Made by a program: the position numbers and the translations under genes. From Actinomycetes bacterium (lineage in GTDB: Bacteria; Actinomycetota; Actinomycetes; Streptosporangiales; Streptosporangiaceae): a stretch of 6,277 nt of DNA. Location: positions 1 through 6,277 of the forward strand of contig JAOPYP010000366.1 of the NCBI GenBank assembly GCA_025964635.1, given 5' to 3'. Of the stretch, positions 1 through 6,046 are shown piece after piece; within the stretch, counting starts at the first letter, position 1; every line of letters starts with the position of its first letter. The notes beneath the pieces were generated by a model that was given only the letters and a program-made list of their open reading frames with translations, was not told the origin of the DNA and did no database searches.

Positions 1-660
1 CGTGAGCAGCCCGCGGTCACGTTCACAGAAGTCGGGGCCCGGCCCGCCGCTGCCCGCCGTGATTCCCCGGCACAGGCATGAGCAGGCCGCCCATAACCTG
101 CCGATACGCAGGCCATCTCCCAGCCGATTGCCGGCTGTGCCGAGAATCGGGAGCAGACAAACCGCCGCCCGCTGAAGATGCCGCCGTGGTCGCGCTCCCG
201 GTGGGGGCCACCGGCCCGGCCCAGCGATGAGAGCAGACCCGTGACCGCCAGGACCGCGTAGCGGCTGGTACGCGCTGGCCGCGATCGCCGCCGTGTTTAC
301 CCTGCCCGGGCGCTCGCCAGGGCAGGCGTTTCCCACGCTCGTCCCGGTGGGGACGCCGGCCGGGTGGGCCGCACCTCACGCTGCCCCGCGGGACCGCGGT
401 GGTGTCCTACCCGCCCTCGCTGCGGCAGCTCGCTAAGGATCGGTGACACTCCCGCGATCGCAATCAATGATGCGCAACCGCCGTGGGTGTCGGTGACGTC
501 CCGACCTCACGTAGGGCCTGCAGTCCTCTTAGCCGAGCTTGCCGCAGATGCCGACGTTCAACCGTGTGAGCGGCCGAAGCGGGCCGACTGGTGCGTGCCC
601 GGACATTACCGACGTCCGAGTGTTGACCAGCGCGCCGCGGGAGGACGCGGGTGCTATACG
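1..660. other. No supported gene; possible decayed coding remnant
   Basis: No frame in this stretch gives a protein I recognise. The longest open frames are rich in Arg, Gly, Pro and Ser, as expected of chance open frames in GC-rich DNA. Two short plus-strand pieces look more protein-like. Bases 266-300 read WYALAAIAAVF followed by TLPG, a hydrophobic run like a membrane helix, in a frame open from 245 to 433. Bases 372-443 read as a peptide containing GTAVVSYPPSLRQLAKDR, ending at a TGA at 444, in a different frame. A third piece at 177-224 (DAAVVALPVGATGPA) ends at a nearby stop. These could be fragments of a frameshifted, degraded gene, or chance. I see no ribosome binding site or start joining them. 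Confidence 0.3.
635..650 (-). terminator. Weak hairpin downstream of the cold-shock gene
   Basis: Five bases at 635-639 (CCGCG) pair with 646-650 (CGCGG) around a six-base loop, starting 11 bases beyond the stop codon of the cold-shock gene on the minus strand. No T-tract follows, which is common for actinobacterial hairpin terminators, but so short a stem also arises easily by chance in GC-rich DNA. Confidence 0.2.
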
Positions 661-864
661 TCAGAGAGGACGGACGTTCTCCGCCTGCGGTCCTTTTTGT
701 CCCTGAGTCGTCTCGAATTCGACCTTCTGGTTCTCATCCAGCGACCTGTAGCCGGTGCTCGCGATCGCGGAGAAGTGGACGAACACGTCCGCCGTCCCGT
801 CATCGGGGGCGATGAAACCAAAGCCCTTGTCGGCGTTGAACCACTTCACTGTGCCTGTTGCCAT
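661..864 (-). CDS. Cold-shock protein, CspA family
   Basis: A 67-residue single cold-shock domain (OB fold) that binds single-stranded RNA and DNA in the cytoplasm; the family acts as RNA chaperones, and many actinobacterial members are constitutive rather than cold-induced. Visible hallmarks are the start MATGTVKWFNADKGFGFI, with RNP1 (KGFGFI, residues 13-18), RNP2 (DVFVHF, 26-31), and the aromatic face W8, F15, F17, F28, H30 and F31. The C-terminus AENVRPL is typical of the family. The length matches the usual 65-70 residues. An in-frame ATG at 888 would add eight residues (MADKGFEL), but the ATG at 864 gives the canonical family start and has AAGGGA nine bases upstream, so I chose it. It appears to be a single gene, divergent from the transporter. 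The paralogue cannot be told from sequence alone, so no symbol is given. Confidence 0.95.
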   Translation of the reverse strand: MATGTVKWFNADKGFGFIAPDDGTADVFVHFSAIASTGYRSLDENQKVEFETTQGQKGPQAENVRPL

Positions 865-873
865 CAGTTCAAA

Positions 874-879
874 TCCCTT
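874..879 (-). promoter_or_regulatory. Ribosome binding site of the cold-shock gene
   Basis: On the minus strand the sequence reads AAGGGA, nine bases before the ATG at 864. It lies inside the alternative eight-residue extension, so it decides in favour of the shorter protein. Confidence 0.6.
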
Positions 880-919
880 ATCCGCCATGCCACGACGCGA
901 CCTCGCCGCGACGACCGCA

Positions 920-949
920 AGCCTATCGGTCCTGGCTCCAGAACCGGAA
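920..949 (-). promoter_or_regulatory. Possible promoter of the cold-shock gene
   Basis: On the minus strand TAGGCT (920-925) fits the actinobacterial -10 pattern TANNNT, and TTCCGG (944-949) lies 18 bases upstream as a poor -35 match. It would give a leader of about 50 bases ahead of the ATG at 864. The -35 match is weak, so this is only a candidate. Confidence 0.22.
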
Positions 950-1038
950 TCCTACCCCCCGGCGGGAGTGAACGGCTGATGCGACGCCGGCCCGGACTCT
1001 CCCGTACCTGGTGCCGGCGGCTTGTGTAAGACTGGTTG

Positions 1039-2073
1039 ATGGCGCGCGAACACGGCGGCGAGCAGGCTCCGGCACCTGTTCCGGGCGAGGGAGCTGCCCG
1101 CGGATCTCATGACCTGTTCATGTCGGTGCCGTTGCTGCGCGGGCCGGGCGCATCAGAGAGTTTCACGACGGTGCTGGTGGCCTTCGGGGCCAACGTCCTG
1201 ATAGCGGCGGCGAAGTCAGCCGCTGCTGCGGCGACCGGGTCAGCGTCGCTGGTGGCCGAGGCGGCGCATTCGTGGGCCGACGCTGGCAACGAGATCTTCC
1301 TGCTGATCGCCGACCGGCGGTCCCGCCGCCCGCCCGACCGCGCTCACCCGTTCGGCCATGGTCGGGAAGCCTACGTATGGTCGCTGTTCGCCGCGATCGG
1401 GCTGTTCGTGGCCGGCGCCGCGGTATCGGTCACGCACGGCCTCCAGGAACTCATTCATCCCGGGCCGGCCGACCGCTTCCTCGTCGGGTACGTGGTGCTG
1501 GCCGTGTCTTTTGTTCTGGAGGGACTCTCGTTCCTGCGGTCAGTCCGGCAGGCCAAACCCGAGGCCGAGTCGATGCAGCGCGACCTCATCGAGCACGTAA
1601 TGACCACCTCCGATCCCACGCTGCGGGCGGTGTTCGCCGAGGATTCCGCCGCCCTGATCGGCTTGGTCATCGCGGCGGCCGGCCTGGCCGCCCACCAGTT
1701 GACCGGTTCTGCGGTGCCGGACGCGGCCGGATCGATCCTGGTCGGCGTGCTGCTCGCCGTCGTCGCGGTCGTCTTGATCAACCGCAACCGGCGGTTCCTG
1801 ATCGGCGAGGAAGCCGACCCCCGGGTGCGCTCGGCGGCTCTCCGGGCCCTGCTCGACATGCCGGAGGTTGCCCGGGTGACCTATCTGCGGCTGGAAGTCG
1901 TCGGTCCGCGGATGGTCTTCGTGGTCGGCGATGTCGACCTTACCGGCGATGACACCGAGTCACACCTGGCCGTCCGGCTGCGGGCGCTGGAGGCAAAGAT
2001 CAGCGCGTCGCCTGCGGTGGCCGGCGCCGTGTTGAGCCTGTCCGCCCCCGACGAGCCGACGCTCGAGGCGTAG
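1039..2073 (+). CDS. Cation diffusion facilitator transporter, ZnT9 (SLC30A9)-like
   Basis: A 344-residue inner-membrane protein of the CDF family, which exports Zn2+ or other divalent metals by proton antiport. About six hydrophobic segments are visible (near residues 43-65, 68-91, 113-133, 147-167, 197-219 and 229-249), followed by a cytoplasmic C-terminal domain to residue 344. TM2 has the metal-site pattern H77-x3-D81 in AEAAHSWADAGNE, followed by HPFGHGR at 103-109. TM5 reads AEDSAALIGLVIA, with Asp but without the canonical His four residues earlier; this and the IGEEADP loop after TM6 resemble the ZnT9-like branch. The substrate is therefore uncertain. The ATG at 1039 is taken as the start; a TTG directly before it would add one residue. 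Neither has a clear ribosome binding site, although TAAGAC six bases upstream could allow leaderless expression. An ATG at 1120 also begins near where many relatives start. It is divergent from the cold-shock gene and convergent with the regulator. Confidence 0.88.
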   Translation: MAREHGGEQAPAPVPGEGAARGSHDLFMSVPLLRGPGASESFTTVLVAFGANVLIAAAKSAAAAATGSASLVAEAAHSWADAGNEIFLLIADRRSRRPPDRAHPFGHGREAYVWSLFAAIGLFVAGAAVSVTHGLQELIHPGPADRFLVGYVVLAVSFVLEGLSFLRSVRQAKPEAESMQRDLIEHVMTTSDPTLRAVFAEDSAALIGLVIAAAGLAAHQLTGSAVPDAAGSILVGVLLAVVAVVLINRNRRFLIGEEADPRVRSAALRALLDMPEVARVTYLRLEVVGPRMVFVVGDVDLTGDDTESHLAVRLRALEAKISASPAVAGAVLSLSAPDEPTLEA

Positions 2074-2090
2074 GTCCTACGAGCATCCCA

Positions 2091-2136
2091 CGAGCAGTCG
2101 GCCGCGGGACATCACCCGCAACCGGCTGTCTGCTCG
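2091..2136. terminator. Long imperfect hairpin between convergent genes
   Basis: CGAGCAG (2091-2097) pairs perfectly with CTGCTCG (2130-2136). After one mismatch, 2099-2103 pairs with 2124-2128 (one G-T wobble). GCGGG (2104-2108) then pairs with CCCGC (2115-2119) around a six-base loop, with a four-base bulge at 2120-2123. This gives about 17 base pairs in the 92-base gap between the transporter stop and the regulator stop. A symmetric hairpin here suits a terminator serving both strands. There is no T-tract on either side. Confidence 0.5.
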
Positions 2137-2165
2137 GCTACCGGGCCAGGTGTCCCTTCCCCGGT

Positions 2166-4787
2166 CTACTCCGGCAGGGCGTGGGCCAACTGGCGCCGCG
2201 ATGTCACGTCGAGCTTCCGGAAGACCTTGCGGAGGTGGTAGTCCACTGTGCTCGCGCTGAGGAACAGCCGTCCGGCGATCTCGCCGTTGGTGGCGCCATG
2301 GGAGGCCAGGAGCGCGATCTGCGCCTCCTGCGGGGTGAGGTCGCGGCGAGTCTCGCTGGTTCGTTTGCGCGCGCGTTCTCCGGTCGCCGCAAGTTCGACG
2401 CGGGCACGCTCAGCGAAGGCGCCGGCTCCCATCCGCAGGAACATCTCGTGGGCCGCGTGCAGCTGGGTGCGGGCGTCGAGTCGTCGCTTCTGGCGGCGAA
2501 GCCACTCCCCGTACAGGAGGTGGGCCCGCGCCTTTCGCAGGTTTCCCCGGCAGTGAGACAGATGATCGATCGCGTCTAGGTAGAGCTTCTCGGCGCGGGT
2601 GTCGTCGGCCAGCAGGGCGCGCGACATAGCGAGAAGCCCCAGCGCGATTGCCGTGCCGTTGGGGAGCGCGCGGGCTGCGAACTCAGCCGTGGCTTCGGCC
2701 GCGATGGCGTGCTCCCCGCTTCGGTATGCCGCTTCGATCAGGTCCGGGAAGCCGACGATGCCGATGAAGGGGTTGTCCCGGAAATTCCCCGGGTCGCTGG
2801 GCAGGGCCGCCCGGTAGTTGCCCAGGCCTAGCTCCAGCACGGCGAGTGCGTAGTCAACGTAGGCGAGCATCCAGCCGTGACCGTGCTCGGTCGCGTAGCA
2901 CGTCACCGCCGCCGCCGCGGTCCGCGCCTCAGTTTCGTGCCCTCGCCAGGCAAGCAGGACGAGCTCTCCCACATCGGACGGCCGCCCGACGGCGGCCATG
3001 ATCTCGGCTCGCTCGGCGAAGTGCGCCCGGACGGCTGCGAGCGAGCCGTCAAGCAGCTCCGACATGGCCAGGAACAGGAGCCCCATAGCCAGCGCGGCCA
3101 GGGCTCCTTTCTCGCGCGCGCGACGCTCCAGCCGGGTGGCCAGCTCGTGCAGGGAGGTGTCGTCACCGACCGCGCCGGCGGCCCAGCACCCGATCCCGAG
3201 CCATAGCAGCGCATCTGCTGAGTCGGACGGGTCTGCGAGCAGGCCAGCGATGGCCCGGCCGAGGACCGGGACAGCGGCCGCGTGACCGTCGAGGACAAGG
3301 GCGGTGGCGCCATCGAGGAGCAGGTCGGCGACACCCGGTTGCGATCCGGGCGCAAGCGGCATCGCCCGCGCCGCACGGCAGACATCGAGGGCACTTTCCC
3401 CGGCCGCCGTGAACCGGCCGGTCACCCGCGCGGCCTCAAACGCTTCCAGCATGGTGGCGCGGGCGAGGCGGGCATCGAACGGCTCGAGTGCCCGCGCGGC
3501 GTCCACCAAGATCGACGGCGTGCCCTCAGCCTGTCCCAGGGCGTACCGGATCAGGCCCTGCAGCCGCCGCATCCTCGCCTGCTGAAACGGCTCGCTGATC
3601 TCAGCCGTGTGCTCGAGTAGCAACCTCGCCCTGGCGGGCGCACCTCCGGCCAGATGGGCACGCGCGGCGGCCAGGACCCGCTCCGCCCAGCGGTCTTCGT
3701 CGCCGGTCAGCTGGGCTGCCCGGGCCAGAAGGGCGCCCGCTGCCGAGTATCCGCCGCGCGCCTGGGCGCGATCGGCGGCGCGGTCGAGTTCGGCTGCCAC
3801 GGCCTCGTCCGGGCCGATCGCGGCCGCAGCAAGGTGCCATGCCCGGCGGTCGGCGTCCCGCTGGGGATCCATCTCGGCCGCGAGCGCCTGGTGGGCGCGG
3901 CGGCGGTCGGCCGGGGACGCCCCGCCGTACACCGCGGATCGGATGAGCGGATGCCGGAACCGCGCCTCGGGATACATCACGATCACCGCCGCGGCTTGCG
4001 CAGACTCGGCCGCGGCTGGGGAGCTTCCGACCCGGGCCGCCGCGTTGGTGACCAGCCGGGGGTCACCTGACGGCTCAGCGGCGGCGACCAGCAGCAGCGC
4101 CTGGGTGGTGGCAGGCAAGGCCTGGACCTGGCGCAGGAAGTGGGCTTCGAGCCGGCGGCTGAGCGGCAGCGGCTCGGGCAAGAAGCCTGCTCCCGACAGC
4201 TCGGCCGCGGTCAGCTCGCCGGCGAGCTCGATGATCACCATCGGGCAGCCTTGCGTTTCCCTGACGATCCGACTCGCGTGGTGGGGATCGAGTGGTCCGC
4301 CCACAGATGACCGCAGCAGTTCGAGGGCGTCATCTTCGGGAAGGCCGCCGACACGGATGTCCGGAATGCCCTCCAGCAGCGTGCGGCCGTCAACGGCGTC
4401 ACGCGTGCCGAACACCAGCGCGATTCCCTCGGCGTACACCCTTCGTCCCACCATGGCGAGGACCTCGAGGGACTCCTGGTCGAGCCACTGTGCGTCATCG
4501 ACCACGCAGAGAAGCGGCGAGTCGGCGGCCGCGGCGGCGAGGAGCGAGAGCGTGGCCAGGCCAACGGCGAAGCGGTCCGAGGGCATCGAGTCGATAAGGC
4601 CGAAGGCAGAGCCGAGTGCCTTGCGCTGGCGCTGCGGCAGCCTCGCCATCGCGGGCAGGAACGAGACCAGCAGCCTGTGCAGCCCCGCGAAACCAAGCTC
4701 CAGCTCCGATTCGACGCCGGCGAGGCGGATTACCCGGAATCCCGCCGCCGAGCCGGCGGCGTAGGCCAGCAGCGACGTCTTGCCCAC
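2166..4787 (-). CDS. LuxR-family regulator, LAL type (ATPase plus LuxR HTH), main body
   Basis: Large ATP-dependent transcriptional regulator of the LAL (MalT-like) class, which binds a ligand and ATP and activates promoters through a C-terminal LuxR helix-turn-helix. The 873 residues visible here begin inside the P-loop (V/M-GKTSLLAYA), then GVESELELGFAGLHRLL (24-40), Walker B with LLCVVDDAQWLD (92-103), and the sensor-like GIALVFGTRD (121-130). A long alpha-helical, TPR-like middle section follows. The LuxR HTH occupies about the last 60 residues (DLTPQEAQIALL, then NGEIAGRLFLSASTVDYHLR). The GTG at 4787 is the only start in this frame and is a codon inside Walker A, so it cannot be the natural start. 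The missing N-terminus is at 4795-4893 in another frame. Repairing one base gives a 908-residue protein of normal length. The rest of the frame is intact, so the defect is recent, an error, or bypassed. Confidence 0.92.
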   Translation of the reverse strand: MGKTSLLAYAAGSAAGFRVIRLAGVESELELGFAGLHRLLVSFLPAMARLPQRQRKALGSAFGLIDSMPSDRFAVGLATLSLLAAAAADSPLLCVVDDAQWLDQESLEVLAMVGRRVYAEGIALVFGTRDAVDGRTLLEGIPDIRVGGLPEDDALELLRSSVGGPLDPHHASRIVRETQGCPMVIIELAGELTAAELSGAGFLPEPLPLSRRLEAHFLRQVQALPATTQALLLVAAAEPSGDPRLVTNAAARVGSSPAAAESAQAAAVIVMYPEARFRHPLIRSAVYGGASPADRRRAHQALAAEMDPQRDADRRAWHLAAAAIGPDEAVAAELDRAADRAQARGGYSAAGALLARAAQLTGDEDRWAERVLAAARAHLAGGAPARARLLLEHTAEISEPFQQARMRRLQGLIRYALGQAEGTPSILVDAARALEPFDARLARATMLEAFEAARVTGRFTAAGESALDVCRAARAMPLAPGSQPGVADLLLDGATALVLDGHAAAVPVLGRAIAGLLADPSDSADALLWLGIGCWAAGAVGDDTSLHELATRLERRAREKGALAALAMGLLFLAMSELLDGSLAAVRAHFAERAEIMAAVGRPSDVGELVLLAWRGHETEARTAAAAVTCYATEHGHGWMLAYVDYALAVLELGLGNYRAALPSDPGNFRDNPFIGIVGFPDLIEAAYRSGEHAIAAEATAEFAARALPNGTAIALGLLAMSRALLADDTRAEKLYLDAIDHLSHCRGNLRKARAHLLYGEWLRRQKRRLDARTQLHAAHEMFLRMGAGAFAERARVELAATGERARKRTSETRRDLTPQEAQIALLASHGATNGEIAGRLFLSASTVDYHLRKVFRKLDVTSRRQLAHALPE

Positions 4788-4794
4788 GCCCGGC

Positions 4795-4802
4795 TCACCC
4801 CC
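4795..4802 (-). other. Single-base frameshift site in a G5 run before Walker A
   Basis: The minus strand reads CGG GGG TGA GCC in the upstream frame. With four G instead of five it would read CGG GGT GAG CCG, giving the expected R-G-E-P. The extra base lies in the G run at 4798-4802. A sequencing or assembly error in a homopolymer, a real indel mutation, or +1 recoding at GGG-TGA would all look like this. Confidence 0.8.
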
Positions 4803-4893
4803 GGACCACCAGGGTGGCGCTCAGCCCACCACGGGCGGCGTCCAGCACCCGATCCAGAGCCTGCCGCTCCTCAAGCCGATCCACGAGCGCCAC
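4795..4893 (-). CDS. Frameshifted N-terminal piece of the LuxR/LAL regulator
   Basis: In this frame a GTG at 4893 begins a 32-codon piece starting MALVDRLEERQALDRVL and continuing through AARGGLSATLVVRG to a TGA at 4797-4795. This is the usual N-terminus of LAL regulators, leading directly into the GEPGVGKT Walker A motif that continues in the next frame. Joining the two gives VVRGEPGVGKTSLL without loss or gain of residues, if one base of the G run at 4798-4802 is removed. No Shine-Dalgarno sequence precedes the GTG, but TAGCCT sits six bases upstream, as in leaderless genes. The whole gene would therefore be 2166-4893. On its own this piece would make only a short peptide. Confidence 0.8.
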   Translation of the reverse strand: MALVDRLEERQALDRVLDAARGGLSATLVVRG

Positions 4894-4899
4894 GGGCCA

Positions 4900-4905
4900 A
4901 GGCTA
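4900..4905 (-). promoter_or_regulatory. Possible -10 box for leaderless regulator transcription
   Basis: TAGCCT on the minus strand fits TANNNT and ends six bases before the GTG at 4893, the spacing expected when transcription begins at the start codon. The lack of a ribosome binding site for that GTG agrees. No convincing -35 box is seen 16-19 bases further upstream. Confidence 0.35.
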
Positions 4906-4970
4906 GGGCAGGTCCCGCGACTACGAGGTTCTGCGGATTCGATGGATGGGGGACGGCGGGAGGCTGGGCT

Positions 4971-4993
4971 CACGTGCCGGGGAGAGTCCCGGC
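4971..4993. promoter_or_regulatory. Inverted repeat in the divergent intergenic region
   Basis: GCCGGG (4976-4981) and CCCGGC (4988-4993) form a perfect six-base inverted repeat around GAGAGT, and it overlaps a CACGTG palindrome at 4971-4976. It lies between the regulator and the hydrolase, 22 bases before the hydrolase start. It could be an operator or a leader hairpin; with only six pairs it may also be chance. Confidence 0.28.
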
Positions 4994-5002
4994 CATAGAA
5001 CT

Positions 5003-5008
5003 GGGGAG
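5003..5008 (+). promoter_or_regulatory. Ribosome binding site of the hydrolase
   Basis: GGGGAG lies seven bases before the GTG at 5016. It fixes the start and rules out the much longer open frame that extends upstream to 4677 over the regulator. Confidence 0.75.
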
Positions 5009-5015
5009 TTGCGTC

Positions 5016-5861
5016 GTGGCTGTCATCACCGAACACGAGGAAGAGCAGATCAGTAAGGCGAACGCCTCGGGGCTCGCGCCGGTCGTGTTCGTCCACGGCC
5101 TGTGGCTGCTGCCCAGCAGCTGGGACCGGTGGGCCGCGGTCTTCGCCGGGGCGGGCTATGTGCCGCTCACCCCGTCGTGGCCCGATGACCCCGGCACCGT
5201 CGAGGAGGCGAACCAGCACCCGGAGGTCTTCGCCGGTAAGACGGTCGGGCAGGTCGCCGGGCACTACGCGGACGTCATCGGCAAGCTGGACAAGAAGCCG
5301 GCGGTCATCGGCCACTCCTTCGGCGGGCTGCTGTCGCAGATGGTCGCCGGCCGCGGCCTGTCCGCGGCCACGGTGGCGATCGACTCCGCACCCATGCGCG
5401 GCGTGCTGCTGCTGCCGGTCTCCGCGCTGCGGGCCGCGTCCCCGGTCCTGGGCAACCCGGCCAACCACCACCGGGCCGTGCCGCTGACCTACAGCCAGTT
5501 CCGTTACGCCTTCGCCAACGCCGTCAGCGAGGAAGAAGCCAGGGATCTTTACGCGACGTTCGCCGTCCCCGCCTCCGGCACCCCGCTGTTCCAGGCGGCC
5601 ACCGCCAACATCAACCCCTTCACCGAGGCCAGGGCCGACACCAAGAACCCCGGCCGCGGGCCGATGCTGATCATCTCCGGCGAGAAAGACAACACCGCCC
5701 CGCCCGCCATCACCAACGCCATCTACACACAGCAAAGCCGCAACCCCGGCGTGACCGAGACCGTCACCATCCCCGGCCGCGGGCACGCCCTGGTCATCGA
5801 CAGCGGCTGGCGCGAAGTCTGCGACACCTCCCTGGCCTTCATCCGCCGCTTCGTCCCTTAA
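5016..5861 (+). CDS. Alpha/beta hydrolase
   Basis: A 281-residue soluble alpha/beta-hydrolase-fold enzyme, probably an esterase, lipase or related hydrolase; the substrate is unknown. The oxyanion-side motif is HGLW (27-30) after the strand PVVFV. The nucleophile elbow is GHSFGG with Ser101, the acid is most likely Asp225 in SGEKDNTAPP, and the base is His257 in GRGHAL, all in the standard order. A cap region lies between about 130 and 200 (NPANHHRAVPLTYSQFRYAF). There is no signal peptide or membrane helix, so it should be cytoplasmic. The GTG at 5016 is chosen because of the GGGGAG ribosome binding site. The size suits the family. It diverges from the LuxR/LAL regulator across 122 bases, so that regulator may control it, which is inference. 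Homology to haloperoxidase-like or haloalkane dehalogenase-like branches cannot be settled by eye. Confidence 0.92.
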   Translation: MAVITEHEEEQISKANASGLAPVVFVHGLWLLPSSWDRWAAVFAGAGYVPLTPSWPDDPGTVEEANQHPEVFAGKTVGQVAGHYADVIGKLDKKPAVIGHSFGGLLSQMVAGRGLSAATVAIDSAPMRGVLLLPVSALRAASPVLGNPANHHRAVPLTYSQFRYAFANAVSEEEARDLYATFAVPASGTPLFQAATANINPFTEARADTKNPGRGPMLIISGEKDNTAPPAITNAIYTQQSRNPGVTETVTIPGRGHALVIDSGWREVCDTSLAFIRRFVP

Positions 5862-6046
5862 AGCCCGGGCCGCGGCCAGGCGAAGCTCCCCGCCCGGCCG
5901 CCCGGACCCAGCCCGGGAGGTACCTGTGCGCGCGCGGGCCGCTCCACGGCTGCCATCACGGCCGCGGATGGTGAGTTCCCGGCAATTGTGTCTTCATCGG
6001 CGGCTCCTGCCAGATCAGGCTGGCGGCCGTCGGAGGAACCCACTGG
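5862..6046. other. Convergent intergenic region, no supported gene
   Basis: The 185 bases between the hydrolase stop and the SMP-30-like stop are extremely GC-rich near the hydrolase. They contain GGCCGCGGCC at 5868-5877 and two copies of AGCCCGGG (5862-5869 and 5910-5917), which could fold into alternative hairpins and act as a terminator for the hydrolase. A 13-codon frame on the minus strand (5956-5997) has AGGAG six bases ahead of its ATG, but the peptide resembles nothing. A 61-codon frame (5858-6043) has random-looking composition. Confidence 0.4.

Noticed and set aside
23..379. 118-codon open frame on the minus strand
   Set aside because: Composition is dominated by Arg, Gly, Pro and Ser, as in chance frames of GC-rich DNA. 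There is no domain or ribosome binding site.
861..890. GTTCAAATCC at 867-876 resembling a tRNA T-arm, with CCA nearby
   Set aside because: The flanking bases do not form a T-stem or acceptor stem. The segment is the leader of the cold-shock gene.
364..1029. 221-codon open frame on the plus strand across the cold-shock gene
   Set aside because: It lies antisense to the well-supported cold-shock gene, is rich in Arg and Pro, and shows no recognisable domain.
3607..4764. 385-codon open frame on the plus strand opposite the regulator
   Set aside because: It is antisense to the ATPase part of the regulator. Its Ala/Ser/Arg-rich, low-complexity product is the mirror of strong codon bias, not a gene.
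4677..5015. N-terminal extension of the hydrolase frame
   Set aside because: It overlaps the regulator's ATPase and N-terminus on the other strand and shows no domain. The GGGGAG site before 5016 gives the proper start.
4821..5786. 321-codon open frame on the minus strand opposite the hydrolase
   Set aside because: The product is Gly/Arg/Asp/Val-rich and without motifs. It is antisense to a hydrolase with a complete catalytic triad.
5956..5997. 13-codon frame (MKTQLPGTHHPRP) with a good AGGAG site on the minus strand
   Set aside because: It is very short, has no family resemblance, and a lone Shine-Dalgarno match is expected by chance.
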